In this document: piece after piece, positions 1 through 7,946 of the stretch | Numbering within the stretch: the first letter of the stretch is position 1 | Layout of the letters: the number at the start of each line of letters is the position of its first letter | DNA from: Lentzea sp. NBRC 105346 | Lineage (GTDB): Bacteria > Actinomycetota > Actinomycetes > Mycobacteriales > Pseudonocardiaceae | Assembly: GCF_030269605.1 (NCBI RefSeq) | Contig: NZ_BSTQ01000026.1 | Coordinates: 1 to 64,000, forward strand | Direction: 5' to 3' | DNA: 64,000 nt | Notes under the pieces: generated by a model | Seen by the model: only the letters and a program-made list of their open reading frames with translations | The model's database searches: none | Told to the model about the DNA's origin: nothing | Translations under genes and position numbers: made by a program

Positions 1-25
1 GCCGGCAGATCTTGCATCTGCCGGC
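1..25. terminator. Perfect hairpin at the window edge
   Basis: Ten bases (1-10, GCCGGCAGAT) are repeated inverted at 16-25 around a 5-base loop. It probably ends a gene left of the window or the leftward lipoprotein gene at 188-613. There is no T-run. I see nothing else in 26-187 beyond GC-rich, low-complexity sequence. Confidence 0.4.
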
Positions 26-187
26 GGAGCCGGCCCACCACGCCGCGAGGGGCCCCAAGTCAAGCCCCAATCGCGGCGCCGAAGGCGCCCCCGGAAGACG
101 CAGCGCCCCACGACACCGGCAGCCGACCAAAGAACAACCACGCACGGAACCGGCAGCCAACACCCAAAGACCAGCGACAACCCCGAG

Positions 188-613
188 CTAGTCGGGCACC
201 TGTGCGGTGAAGTACAGGGAACCGAGGTCACCACGGGTGGCGATCAACGCCTCGTTGCACTTCGACTGTCGCTGCTCCGTACTGGCCACGTTGTCGACCT
301 TCACATCACCACAGTTCTGCGACTGAAAGTCGGATACGGCGGTGATCAGCTTGGGCAGCGCCTCCCGCACCCCAGGCTCGACCGGCTTGCCCTGCAACGA
401 GTTGTCGAGTTCCTTGGCCATCGCGCTGACCTTGCCGACCCACGGTGCGCACTCGGCGGGGGTGCCGGTGTGCTGGGAGCCGCACGGCGCCTCGAACAGC
501 TCTCTGATCTCGCCACACTGTCTGGCACAGGCTTCGGGGGCCGGGCCGCAGGCGGTGGAGGCGGACAGCAGGGCGCCTACTAGTAGCAGTGTGCGTTGCG
601 TCACTCGGCGCAC
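188..613 (-). CDS. Small secreted lipoprotein-like protein, unknown function
   Basis: This encodes about 141 aa. The GTG start at 613 is chosen because it puts a basic n-region (RRVTQR) and a hydrophobic stretch directly in front of Cys22, giving a degenerate lipobox (STAC). Starts further upstream would run into dapE, which is transcribed divergently from 665. The mature part has several cysteines (Cys-rich N-half, then a lone pair near the C-terminus), suggesting disulfides outside the membrane. No recognised domain. A secreted or lipid-anchored location is inferred from the signal sequence only. Confidence 0.6.
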   Translation of the reverse strand: MRRVTQRTLLLVGALLSASTACGPAPEACARQCGEIRELFEAPCGSQHTGTPAECAPWVGKVSAMAKELDNSLQGKPVEPGVREALPKLITAVSDFQSQNCGDVKVDNVASTEQRQSKCNEALIATRGDLGSLYFTAQVPD

Positions 614-664
614 CGTAGTGGTCGCTCGGCGTAGGCGACACCCCTCATCGGTAGGGTCGGACCC

Positions 665-1753
665 GTGTCCGACACCCTTGACCTTCACAGTGACCCAGTG
701 GACCTGACGGCCGCGTTGGTGGATGTGCGCAGCGTGTCCGGTGAGGAGGCCGAGCTGGCCGACCTCGTCGAGCGATCACTGCGGCTGCACGCGCCGCACC
801 TCGAAATCGCCCGATCGGGGAACACCGTGCTGGCGCGGACGAACTTCGGGCGCGCTCAGCGCGTGGTGCTCGCGGGGCATCTGGACACCGTGCCGCTCAA
901 CGACAACTGGCCGTCGCGGCGCGACGGGGACACGCTGCACGGGTGCGGCACCGTCGACATGAAGGGGGGCGACGCCGTCTTTCTGCAGATCGCCGCGCTG
1001 TCGCAGGACCCGTTGTACGACCTGACGTTCCTCTTCTACGACTGCGAGGAGGTCGAGGCCGAGCGCAACGGGCTCACGCGCGTCGAGCGCGAGCTGAAGG
1101 AGTGGCTGATCGGCGACCTCGCGATCGTGGGCGAGCCGTCCAACGGCACGGTCGAGGCTGGGTGCCAGGGCACGATGCGCGTCAACGTGCGCACCAAGGG
1201 TCGGCGCGCGCACCCTGCGCGCGGGTGGATGGGGATCAATGCCATCCACGGGATGGGTGAGGTGCTGCGGCGGATGGAGGCCTACGAGCCGCGCATCGTC
1301 GAGATCGACGGTTGCACCTACCGTGAGGGACTGCAGGCCGTGAAGATCAGCGGCGGGGTGGCGGGCAACGTCGTGCCGGACGAGGCCGTCGTGTCCGTCA
1401 ACCATCGGTTCGCGCCGGACCGGTCGCCCGCGCAGGCTGAGGCGCACCTGCGGGAGCTGTTCGAGGGGTACGAGGTCACGCTGGTCGACGCGGCCCCTGG
1501 CGCGTTGCCGGGGCTGAGCGCGCCGATCGCGCAGGAGCTGGTCAAGGCGGCCGGTGGCACGCCTGTTGCCAAGCTGGGGTGGACGGACGTCGCGCGGTTC
1601 GCCGCGCTGGGGATGCCCGCCGTCAACTTCGGGCCCGGCGACCCCACGCTGGCGCACATGCACGAGGAGCGCGTTCCCGTCGCGCAGATCGGTGTTTGCG
1701 TGGACGTCCTGAAGCGTTTCCTGTTGGGTGCGTCACTAGAATCGCGCCAATGA
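665..1753 (+). CDS. dapE: Succinyl-diaminopimelate desuccinylase
   Basis: This 362-aa M20-family metallopeptidase hydrolyses N-succinyl-LL-2,6-diaminopimelate to LL-DAP and succinate in lysine and peptidoglycan biosynthesis (cytoplasm, two Zn ions). Metal and catalytic residues are visible: His72 and Asp74 in GHLDTVP, Asp98 in CGTVDMKGG, and the Glu128-Glu129 pair. The dimerisation-domain HPARGWMG segment follows. GTG start at 665. The stop TGA overlaps the ATG of the next gene (ATGA), so it is probably translationally coupled to the LOG gene, matching the mycobacterial dapE-LOG neighbourhood. Length is normal for the actinobacterial type. Confidence 0.9.
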   Translation: MSDTLDLHSDPVDLTAALVDVRSVSGEEAELADLVERSLRLHAPHLEIARSGNTVLARTNFGRAQRVVLAGHLDTVPLNDNWPSRRDGDTLHGCGTVDMKGGDAVFLQIAALSQDPLYDLTFLFYDCEEVEAERNGLTRVERELKEWLIGDLAIVGEPSNGTVEAGCQGTMRVNVRTKGRRAHPARGWMGINAIHGMGEVLRRMEAYEPRIVEIDGCTYREGLQAVKISGGVAGNVVPDEAVVSVNHRFAPDRSPAQAEAHLRELFEGYEVTLVDAAPGALPGLSAPIAQELVKAAGGTPVAKLGWTDVARFAALGMPAVNFGPGDPTLAHMHEERVPVAQIGVCVDVLKRFLLGASLESRQ

Positions 1754-2526
1754 CCGAAGACACGAACGGCCAGGTGGACGAGCACCCGAAGGAGAAGCAG
1801 CGCGGGCCCGTCGTGCTGCGCCGCTCCCGCAAGGACGAGCTCACCACCACCGACCAGCGACTGCTCGACTCGCGGGGTCCCGCCGACTGGGTCCACACGG
1901 ACCCGTGGCGGGTGTTCCGCATCCAGGCCGAGTTCGTCGAGGGCTTCGGGGCCCTGGCCGAGGTGCCGAGCGCGGTGACCGTGTTCGGCTCGGCGCGGAC
2001 CGGGCGCGACCACCCCGAGTACCAGCTGGGCCGCGACCTTGGCGGCGCGCTCGCGCAGGCTGGGTTCGCCGTGATCACCGGCGGCGGTCCGGGTGCGATG
2101 GAGGCGGTCAACCGGGGCTGCTCCGAGGCGGGCGGGTTCTCCATCGGCCTCGGCATCGAGCTGCCGTTCGAGCAGGGCCTCAACCCGTGGGTCGACCTCG
2201 GCGTGAACTTCCGCTACTTCTTCGTCCGCAAGACGATGTTCATCAAGTACTCGCAGGCGTTCATCTGCCTGCCCGGCGGGTTCGGCACGCTCGACGAGCT
2301 GTTCGAGGCGCTGACGCTGGTGCAGACGAAGAAGGTCACGAAGTTCCCGGTCGTGCTGTTCGGCAAGGCCTACTGGCAGGGCCTGTACGACTGGGTCCGG
2401 GACTCGGTGCTGGCCAGCGGCAAGGTCGGCGAGAAGGATCTCGCGCTGCTGCACCTCACCGACGACATCGAGGACGCGGTCCGCGTCGTCAAGGACGCCC
2501 ACCAGGCCTGGGCGGACGCGCACTGA
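1750..2526 (+). CDS. LOG-family nucleotide 5'-monophosphate phosphoribohydrolase (TIGR00730), long form
   Basis: 258 aa. LOG-family enzymes cleave the N-glycosidic bond of nucleoside 5'-monophosphates (cytokinin ribotides in plants). The bacterial role is often purine or nucleotide salvage, and the fold was long misannotated as lysine decarboxylase. The signature GGGPGAMEA is at about 111-119 and PGGFGTLDE at 175-183. A charged N-terminal extension of about 70 aa precedes the Rossmann core. ATG at 1750 overlaps the dapE stop. The downstream gene is a second, shorter LOG protein joined by a TGATG overlap, so the two may act as a pair or hetero-oligomer (inference). Confidence 0.85.
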   Translation: MTEDTNGQVDEHPKEKQRGPVVLRRSRKDELTTTDQRLLDSRGPADWVHTDPWRVFRIQAEFVEGFGALAEVPSAVTVFGSARTGRDHPEYQLGRDLGGALAQAGFAVITGGGPGAMEAVNRGCSEAGGFSIGLGIELPFEQGLNPWVDLGVNFRYFFVRKTMFIKYSQAFICLPGGFGTLDELFEALTLVQTKKVTKFPVVLFGKAYWQGLYDWVRDSVLASGKVGEKDLALLHLTDDIEDAVRVVKDAHQAWADAH

Positions 2527-3059
2527 TGCACGTCTGCGTGTACTGCGGCTCGTTGAAAACCGTGCCGCAGTCCTACCTCGACCTGGCGGCCTCGGTCGGT
2601 ACGCAGATCGCGGCGCGCGGCTGGTCCCTGGTGTGGGGCGGCGGCCGCACGTCGATGATGGGCGCCGTGTCGAGCGCGGCCCGCGCCGGCGGTTCGCGCA
2701 CGATCGGCGTCATCCCGCGCGGCCTCGCCACCCGCGAGATCGCCGACCACGACGCCGACGAGCTGCTGGTCGTCGACACCATGCGCGAGCGCAAGGCCGC
2801 GATGGAGGCGCACGCCGACGCCTTCCTCGCGCTGCCCGGCGGGATCGGGACGGCCGAGGAGTTCTTCGAGGTGTGGACGTCGCGCGTGCTCGCCATGCAC
2901 GCCAAGCCGGTCGTGCTGCTGGACGTCGACAACCACTACAAGGGCCTCGTCGAGTGGCTGTACCAGTTGCGGGACAAGGGTTTCGTGTCCGAGCACGCGT
3001 TGCGGTCGTTGGTCGTGACCGACGACGTGTCAGCCGCTCTGGACGCGTGCGTCGCCTAG
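2526..3059 (+). CDS. LOG-family phosphoribohydrolase, short form (Rv1205-like)
   Basis: 177 aa, the canonical size for LOG proteins. GGGRTSMMGA (about 38-47) and PGGIGTAEE (104-112) form the nucleotide-binding and catalytic site. It is the likely counterpart of M. tuberculosis Rv1205, whose product releases cytokinins and whose deregulation sensitises cells to nitric oxide (family knowledge). ATG at 2526 shares its A with the preceding TGA. The last 30 bases overlap the convergent AlkZ-like gene. Confidence 0.85.
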   Translation: MHVCVYCGSLKTVPQSYLDLAASVGTQIAARGWSLVWGGGRTSMMGAVSSAARAGGSRTIGVIPRGLATREIADHDADELLVVDTMRERKAAMEAHADAFLALPGGIGTAEEFFEVWTSRVLAMHAKPVVLLDVDNHYKGLVEWLYQLRDKGFVSEHALRSLVVTDDVSAALDACVA

Positions 3060-4079
3060 TCCGCGCGCGGCGGCCAGGCGCTGGGCCTCCTCGTCGAGAT
3101 CGGGCAGCGGCCGGTACGGGTTGACGACGACGTCGAGGCGTTTGCCCGACACCTTGCCCTGCCAGGACCCGGCCACCTCGCCGTCCACCAGCACGACGCC
3201 ACGCCGGCCGAGGATGCGGAACACGTCCTTCTGCTGCGCCTTGTCCGGGATCAGCAGGTCGCGGTCGCGGGCCTGCACGTACGGGTCGAACGGCGGCAGC
3301 AGCCGGACCTCGGGCGGCTCGGCGTCGGCGATCTCGACGCCCTCGGGCAACCAGGCCTTGCGGCCCTCGACCTTCATCTCGACGAGGTCGTCCGGCCAGT
3401 GCGGCTTGACCTCCTTCGCGGTGGTGCCGAAGTAGGAGGCCACCTCGGACGGTCCCGCCGGGCCGTGCAGGGTCAGGTACTTCCTGATGAGGTCGTCGAA
3501 ACCCTTGGTCTCCCTTGGCACGCCCGGCCACTTCGGGATGCGCTCGAAGGTGATCGTGCGTTCCTCCGGGACGATCCGCAGGCCGGCGGGCAGCGCGGCG
3601 TGCCGGAAGATCGGGTCGCTCACGTGGTGGGTGTCGCAGCCGCGGCACCACTCCACGGTCTGCTTCGGGGCCTTCGGGGTGAGCGCGGTGCTGATCTCGC
3701 CCTTGGTCATCGGCTTCTTCACGATGTCACGCATCGCCTTCGCCAGCACTCGCAGCGCCTCGACGGCGTCGTCGACCTTGGGCCGGCTCATCCGGGCCAG
3801 CGCGTCCGCGTCGCTCCACGGCCACAGCTGCTTCGCGAGCGCGGGAAGATCCTTCGGGTGGTGCAGGTGCGGTGCGCCGCGCACGGTCCAGGTAGGGGTG
3901 AAACCGCTGGTGTCCGGCTTGTCCAGCCGGGCGGCGAGGCTGAGCAGGGCCCCGCTGTTCGTCGTCTCCTGGACGCCGAGGTCGAACACCCTGAGGTCGG
4001 CGGCCTTGCGTACCCGCCGGTCCAGTTCGTGCATGTGGATCCGGTGGGCGAGCACCTGCTGCCGGGTGAGGTCAGTCAA
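3030..4079 (-). CDS. Winged-helix DNA-binding protein, AlkZ/HTH_42 family
   Basis: 349 aa. The protein has the layout of the HTH_42 family (AlkZ/AlkX-type DNA glycosylases that unhook alkylated bases): an N-terminal helical region, a middle winged-helix part (around GPAGPSEVASYFG) and a C-terminal DPYVQARDR segment followed by a beta-rich end (VVLVDGEVAGSW). The paired catalytic Gln motif (QxQ) of AlkZ is not obvious, so glycosylase activity is uncertain. Its 3' end overlaps the LOG gene by 30 bases on the opposite strand. Its 5' end overlaps the DUF3224 gene by 8 bases in the same direction, suggesting one operon. Confidence 0.7.
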   Translation of the reverse strand: MTDLTRQQVLAHRIHMHELDRRVRKAADLRVFDLGVQETTNSGALLSLAARLDKPDTSGFTPTWTVRGAPHLHHPKDLPALAKQLWPWSDADALARMSRPKVDDAVEALRVLAKAMRDIVKKPMTKGEISTALTPKAPKQTVEWCRGCDTHHVSDPIFRHAALPAGLRIVPEERTITFERIPKWPGVPRETKGFDDLIRKYLTLHGPAGPSEVASYFGTTAKEVKPHWPDDLVEMKVEGRKAWLPEGVEIADAEPPEVRLLPPFDPYVQARDRDLLIPDKAQQKDVFRILGRRGVVLVDGEVAGSWQGKVSGKRLDVVVNPYRPLPDLDEEAQRLAAARGLGDARVQSG

Positions 4080-4449
4080 CGTCGTAGTCCATGGTGAGGA
4101 GGCCGTGCTCCACCTTCACCGTGCCGCGCAGACCCCGCAACTCGCCGGTCCCGGTGCCCGGCACGACGTGGCCGAAGAACACCGGCCCCTCGGGCGACAT
4201 GGTCGCGCCGTGCTGCAGGACGAAGGTGCCCTTGCGCCCGTCGAGCGCGCCGTCGACCTTCTCCGACGCCACGTAGCCCGCCGAGCCCTCGACGAGTCCC
4301 GCCATCAGCACCGCAGCGGTGCTCCTGCCCTCTAGAGCACCGCTGAACTCTTTGGTCACGGTCGCCCTGCTGAGCTTCGCCTCACCGTCGACCTCGTCGT
4401 AGGCGGACTCGTCCCAGCCGGTGACCTCGAACTGTGCCTGGATCCTCAT
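4072..4449 (-). CDS. DUF3224 domain protein
   Basis: 125 aa, the usual size of this beta-barrel-like family. Features include the VTGWDE start, the alternating-strand middle (GSAGYVASEKVDGALDGRKG) and the GTGTGELRGLRG turn near the end. Function unknown. Members often sit beside stress or detoxification genes. It probably forms a two-gene operon with the AlkZ-like gene downstream. Confidence 0.75.
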   Translation of the reverse strand: MRIQAQFEVTGWDESAYDEVDGEAKLSRATVTKEFSGALEGRSTAAVLMAGLVEGSAGYVASEKVDGALDGRKGTFVLQHGATMSPEGPVFFGHVVPGTGTGELRGLRGTVKVEHGLLTMDYDVD

Positions 4450-4485
4450 GGAACGGATCCTGGCACCGATACCTGACAGAACCTG

Positions 4486-4992
4486 TCAGTTTGGACAGGT
4501 GTTGTCGTCGGACTCCAGCCAGTACGCGCCGACCTCGCCGGTGAAGGTGCTGACGGTGAAGACGTACTGGGCCGCCGGGTTCTCCGGCGCGTCCGCGATC
4601 CAGCGGGTCGGGTGCGCCACGTCCTGCTGCGCGTCCGGATAGGCGGCCTGCAACTCGTCGAGGGTCGAGCCCTTGCCGATGTCGCGCGGTGTTCTCGTCG
4701 GTGTGGTGGCGTCGATGACCGTCACCTCGCCGGTGGTCCTCGACAGCCCGATGAACGTGTTGGGCGCGCTCGGTCCTTCGGATTCCTTGAGCGTGAAGTA
4801 GGCGCACTCCTCGTCGACGATCATCGACATCGTGATGAGACCGGTCATCCACACCTGCCGCGGGGACATGCCGAGCAGAAGGTGCTTGTACCCGAAAGAA
4901 TGCATGACCTGTGGCACGTCGGCCGAAGCCGGTGCGGCGGCTACGAGTCCGACCGTCGCGGCGATTGCAATAACGGGTGAAATCCTTGCCAT
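4486..4992 (-). CDS. Secreted protein, unknown function
   Basis: 168 aa with a clear Sec signal peptide: a short positive start, the hydrophobic IAIAATVGLVAAAP and a probable cut after ASA at about residue 24. The mature domain has two cysteines (one in DEECAY, one in the C-terminal DNTCPN) that could form a disulfide. No family recognised. It stands alone, with an 83-base gap to the CocE-like gene upstream. Confidence 0.65.
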   Translation of the reverse strand: MARISPVIAIAATVGLVAAAPASADVPQVMHSFGYKHLLLGMSPRQVWMTGLITMSMIVDEECAYFTLKESEGPSAPNTFIGLSRTTGEVTVIDATTPTRTPRDIGKGSTLDELQAAYPDAQQDVAHPTRWIADAPENPAAQYVFTVSTFTGEVGAYWLESDDNTCPN

Positions 4993-5075
4993 AGTTGAAT
5001 TTCCGCTCCGAAAATGCGACCGCCCGGTGCGGTCGCGCCGTACTCAACGTACGAGCGCGACCGCACCCTCGCCTG

Positions 5076-6581
5076 TTAAGCGCGCGGAACCGTCAGCGTC
5101 GACGGTCCAAATGCGACGGTCGATCCGAGCGTGCTCTGCGAGAGGTAGCGCGGATCGACGGTGTCGATCACCAGCACGAGCTTGTTGCCGGGCGCGACGT
5201 TCCACACCGTCGGCTCGAGCTGGATGTCGAGGTTCCTCGTGATGCTCGCACCCGTCACCGTGAACGCCCGGTGCGTGACGAGCGCGCCCAGTCCGAGCGG
5301 CCCGACCTCGTACAGGTACGCGAACAGCGAGGTCTTCTCCGCGCTCGGCGTGACCGTGACGTTCAACCGCGGCGTGCCCGCGAGCGTGGCGCCGTTCGGG
5401 TAGCTCGGCCCGGTCCACACGCCGGCCACGTTGCGGTCGACGAACGGCAGGGCCACCCCGGTCGGAATGTTGAAGAACCCCTGCATGGCGCCGCTGAGCA
5501 GCACGGTGCCGCTGTCCGCGACGGTCGGCCAGCCCGCCCAGATCTTCTTGCCGTCCAACGACACCGTGTCGCCGGTGCCGGACGGCCATGCCTGGTAGGT
5601 CCGCCAGTCGCCGCCGTTGTTCGGCTTGAGCCGCACGGCCGGCTCGGCGTCGATGCCGTTCGCCTCGCCCTTCAGGTGCCGGTTGAACCAGCGGCCCGCG
5701 GACTCCCAGATGTCGTTCGGGAGGCCGGCCGCGCCGAACAGTTCGGCCGTGGCGTGGTCGCCGGGCGACAGCATCAGGCGCTTCGGCCCGCTGAGCTGGG
5801 TGTAGAAGTCCGCGATCTGGCCGGGCGCGAAAATGCCGTCGTTCCAGGCGTTTCCGAGCATGACCGCGGTGTGGTTGGCGTTGAGCTGCGCCACCTTCGA
5901 CGCCGCCGAACGGCCGGCCGAGATCGGCAGGACCTCGTGGAACCGGCCCGCGTTGTAGGCGGCCTTGGCCTCCTTGAGGACCGGGCCGGGCTTGCCGGTC
6001 AGGTCGGCGGCCGTGAGCAGCACGTCGACCGCCTGCTTGTTGACGGTTTCGTTGGGGTACAAGGACCTTGCGAGGTCCGTCCACGTGCTCATGGCCGCGA
6101 CGGCCTTGATCCGCGGGTCCGCCGCGGCGGCGAGCAGTGAGATGCCCGCGCCGTAGGAGATGCCCGCGGCGCCGACCTTCGTGGCGTCGGCGTGGGCGTT
6201 GGCGACCGCCCAGTCGATGATCTTGCTGACGTCGCCGACGGTGTCCGGGCCGGCGATGTCGATCTCGCCGCCGGAGTCCCAGAAGCCGCGGCTGGTGTAG
6301 CTCACGACGACGTAGCCGGATTCCTTGGCCAGCTTGGCGGCCGCGCCGACGTACTCGATGTTGTTCACGGCCCAGCTCGACGGCATGACCAGCAGCGGGA
6401 ACGGGCCGTTGCCCCAGCCGGTGGGTTGGATCACGAACGCCTTCATCGGCGTGCCGCCGACGCCGGCGATCGTCTGGTAGCTCGTGGTGCTGCCGGCGGC
6501 GAAGGCGGCCGGGGTACCCAAGAGGGTCGGGCTCAGCAGGGTTGTCAGGAAAGCGACTAAGAGCACAAGTGATCGCCGCAC
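5076..6581 (-). CDS. Secreted CocE/NonD-type (X-Pro dipeptidyl-peptidase-like) alpha/beta hydrolase
   Basis: 501 aa from the GTG at 6581, chosen because AAGGAGG lies 5 bases upstream and a signal peptide (ending in AAFAAG) follows at once. The S15-type alpha/beta hydrolase domain carries the nucleophile Ser142 in GISYGAG, Asp248 in NDGIFAPG and His276 in PGDHATAE. A C-terminal beta-sandwich of the XPDP_C type starts around residue 310. The substrate could be an ester, acyl amide or N-terminal dipeptide of an extracellular molecule and cannot be told from sequence. An intergenic region with inverted repeats separates it from a divergent gene. Confidence 0.85.
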   Translation of the reverse strand: MRRSLVLLVAFLTTLLSPTLLGTPAAFAAGSTTSYQTIAGVGGTPMKAFVIQPTGWGNGPFPLLVMPSSWAVNNIEYVGAAAKLAKESGYVVVSYTSRGFWDSGGEIDIAGPDTVGDVSKIIDWAVANAHADATKVGAAGISYGAGISLLAAAADPRIKAVAAMSTWTDLARSLYPNETVNKQAVDVLLTAADLTGKPGPVLKEAKAAYNAGRFHEVLPISAGRSAASKVAQLNANHTAVMLGNAWNDGIFAPGQIADFYTQLSGPKRLMLSPGDHATAELFGAAGLPNDIWESAGRWFNRHLKGEANGIDAEPAVRLKPNNGGDWRTYQAWPSGTGDTVSLDGKKIWAGWPTVADSGTVLLSGAMQGFFNIPTGVALPFVDRNVAGVWTGPSYPNGATLAGTPRLNVTVTPSAEKTSLFAYLYEVGPLGLGALVTHRAFTVTGASITRNLDIQLEPTVWNVAPGNKLVLVIDTVDPRYLSQSTLGSTVAFGPSTLTVPRA

Positions 6582-6628
6582 GAGGTCCTCCTTGACCGTG
6601 ACGCGGATCACGCAGGGTTGTTACCGGT

Positions 6629-6685
6629 GAGTAAACAGAGACTTACTCGTCGGTAGCAATGAGCTGTGACTCAGCTCACTGTTTA
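6629..6685. promoter_or_regulatory. Inverted-repeat region between divergent genes, candidate operator
   Basis: In the 115-base gap between the CocE-like gene and the DHPS-like gene lie GAGTAA(6629-6634)/TTACTC(6643-6648), GAGCTG/CAGCTC (6661-6677) and the outer pair TAAACAG(6632-6638)/CTGTTTA(6679-6685). Such dyads are typical for TetR/MarR/GntR-type operators. No dedicated regulator gene is adjacent. Confidence 0.3.
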
Positions 6686-6696
6686 GGCTGGATGGC

Positions 6697-7035
6697 GTGA
6701 AACGATTCCGAGTGGCTGATCCAGTGCTCGACCGAGTGCAGGTCATCGTGCGTGTCGACGGACCTGACCAGGCCGAACTCGCGAGAAGTCAAGGGGCCGA
6801 TTTGATCGAGTACGACGGCGACTTGGAATTCCCGGAGCATTCATCCCCGTTGAATGTGGTGGAAGTGCCGATAGGCGATTCGGACGAAATGCTGGCGTTC
6901 GCTTCGGTGGCGGCGTGGCGCGGCGCGGAGGCGTTGCGCACGACCGACGCGCGGCTGACGCGGAAGGTGGTCGAGATGGTCGCTTCGATCGCGGGGACGC
7001 GCCCGCCCGCCCGTGCGATCCGGGCGCTAGCCTGA
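6697..7035 (+). CDS. Short dihydropteroate-synthase-like protein (folP2 remnant?)
   Basis: 112 aa, GTG start. The last third (AAWRGAEALRTTDARLTRK...) resembles the end of dihydropteroate synthases (AAxxGAxxxRxHDVxxTRxxL), and RSQGADLIEYDGD resembles the ADxIDxGG type of barrel strand. The gene lies directly in front of gpgS and overlaps it (TGATG). That is where M. tuberculosis has folP2 (Rv1207), normally about 300 aa. The pterin-binding and P-loop-like parts of DHPS are absent, so it is unlikely to make dihydropteroate. It may be a shrunken relic or a domain with a new role. Homology rests on short motifs plus position. Confidence 0.5.
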   Translation: MKRFRVADPVLDRVQVIVRVDGPDQAELARSQGADLIEYDGDLEFPEHSSPLNVVEVPIGDSDEMLAFASVAAWRGAEALRTTDARLTRKVVEMVASIAGTRPPARAIRALA

Positions 7036-7946
7036 TGCTGCCTTCGGTCGAGAGCTGGTTCGCGACGCACACCTGGCAGCAGCCGTCCTGGACGGTCTCG
7101 TCGCTGGTGGAACTGAAGGGGGACCGCACGGTCTCCGTCGTGCTGCCCGCGCTGAACGAGGAGGAGACCGTCGCCGACGTCGTCTCCGTCGTCCGGCCGC
7201 TGGTGGGAACACTGGTCGACGAGCTGGTCGTGATGGACTCCGGGTCGACCGACCAGACCGTGGCGCGGGCCCGTGCCGCCGGCGCGCGCGTGGTGTTGCG
7301 GTCCGACGTCCTGCCGTCGCTGGAACCCCTGCCCGGCAAGGGCGAGGTGCTCTGGCGTTCGCTCGCCGCCACGTCCGGCGACCTGATCGTCTTCCTGGAC
7401 TCCGACCTGGTCGACCCGGACCCGGCGTTCGTGCCGTCGCTGCTCGGGCCGCTGCTGTCGGTCGACGGCGTGCACCTCGTGAAGGGTTTCTACCGCCGGC
7501 CGTTGCGGCTGGAGTCGACCGGCGGCGGCCGGGTGACGGAGCTGGTCGCCAGGCCGTTGCTCAACACCCTGCGGCCGGAGCTTTCCGGTGTGGTGCAACC
7601 ACTCGGCGGCGAGTACGCGGCGACCCGGTCCTTTTTGGAGTCCGTGCCGTTCGCGGCCGGGTACGGCGTCGAGATCGGGTTGCTCCTCGACGCGCACCGG
7701 TTGTACGGGCTGCCGGCGCTCGCGCAGGTCAACCTCGGGGTGCGCAAACACCGCAACCGGTCGCTGTTGCAGCTCGGCGTGATGTCGTCGCAGATCATGG
7801 GCACGGCGCTGGCCCGGTGTGGGGTTGAGTTCTCGCCTGGGCCGTTGACGCAGTTCGTTCAGGTCAGCGACGAGTGGCTACCCGATTCGACTGACGTTCT
7901 GGTCGTCGATCGGCCCCCGATGGTGAACGTGGTCGAACAGTCGTAG
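7035..7946 (+). CDS. gpgS: Glucosyl-3-phosphoglycerate synthase
   Basis: 303 aa, GT81/GT-A fold. It transfers glucose from a nucleotide sugar to 3-phosphoglycerate, the first step to methylglucose lipopolysaccharides that hold nascent fatty acids. Seen: the LPALNEEETV nucleotide-sugar strand (about 38-47), GKGE (101-104), the metal-binding DSD at 122-124, and the acceptor region TGGGRVTEL. ATG at 7035 overlaps the upstream stop. Position between a DHPS-like gene and the DivIVA-tag block mirrors Rv1207-Rv1210. Its last 69 bases overlap the convergent cydC gene. Confidence 0.85.
   Translation: MLPSVESWFATHTWQQPSWTVSSLVELKGDRTVSVVLPALNEEETVADVVSVVRPLVGTLVDELVVMDSGSTDQTVARARAAGARVVLRSDVLPSLEPLPGKGEVLWRSLAATSGDLIVFLDSDLVDPDPAFVPSLLGPLLSVDGVHLVKGFYRRPLRLESTGGGRVTELVARPLLNTLRPELSGVVQPLGGEYAATRSFLESVPFAAGYGVEIGLLLDAHRLYGLPALAQVNLGVRKHRNRSLLQLGVMSSQIMGTALARCGVEFSPGPLTQFVQVSDEWLPDSTDVLVVDRPPMVNVVEQS

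Noticed and set aside
1..187. Similarity between the left edge and 24540-24610 as a dispersed repeat
   Set aside because: Only GGCTTGAC and GC-rich words are shared. I could not align a longer stretch.
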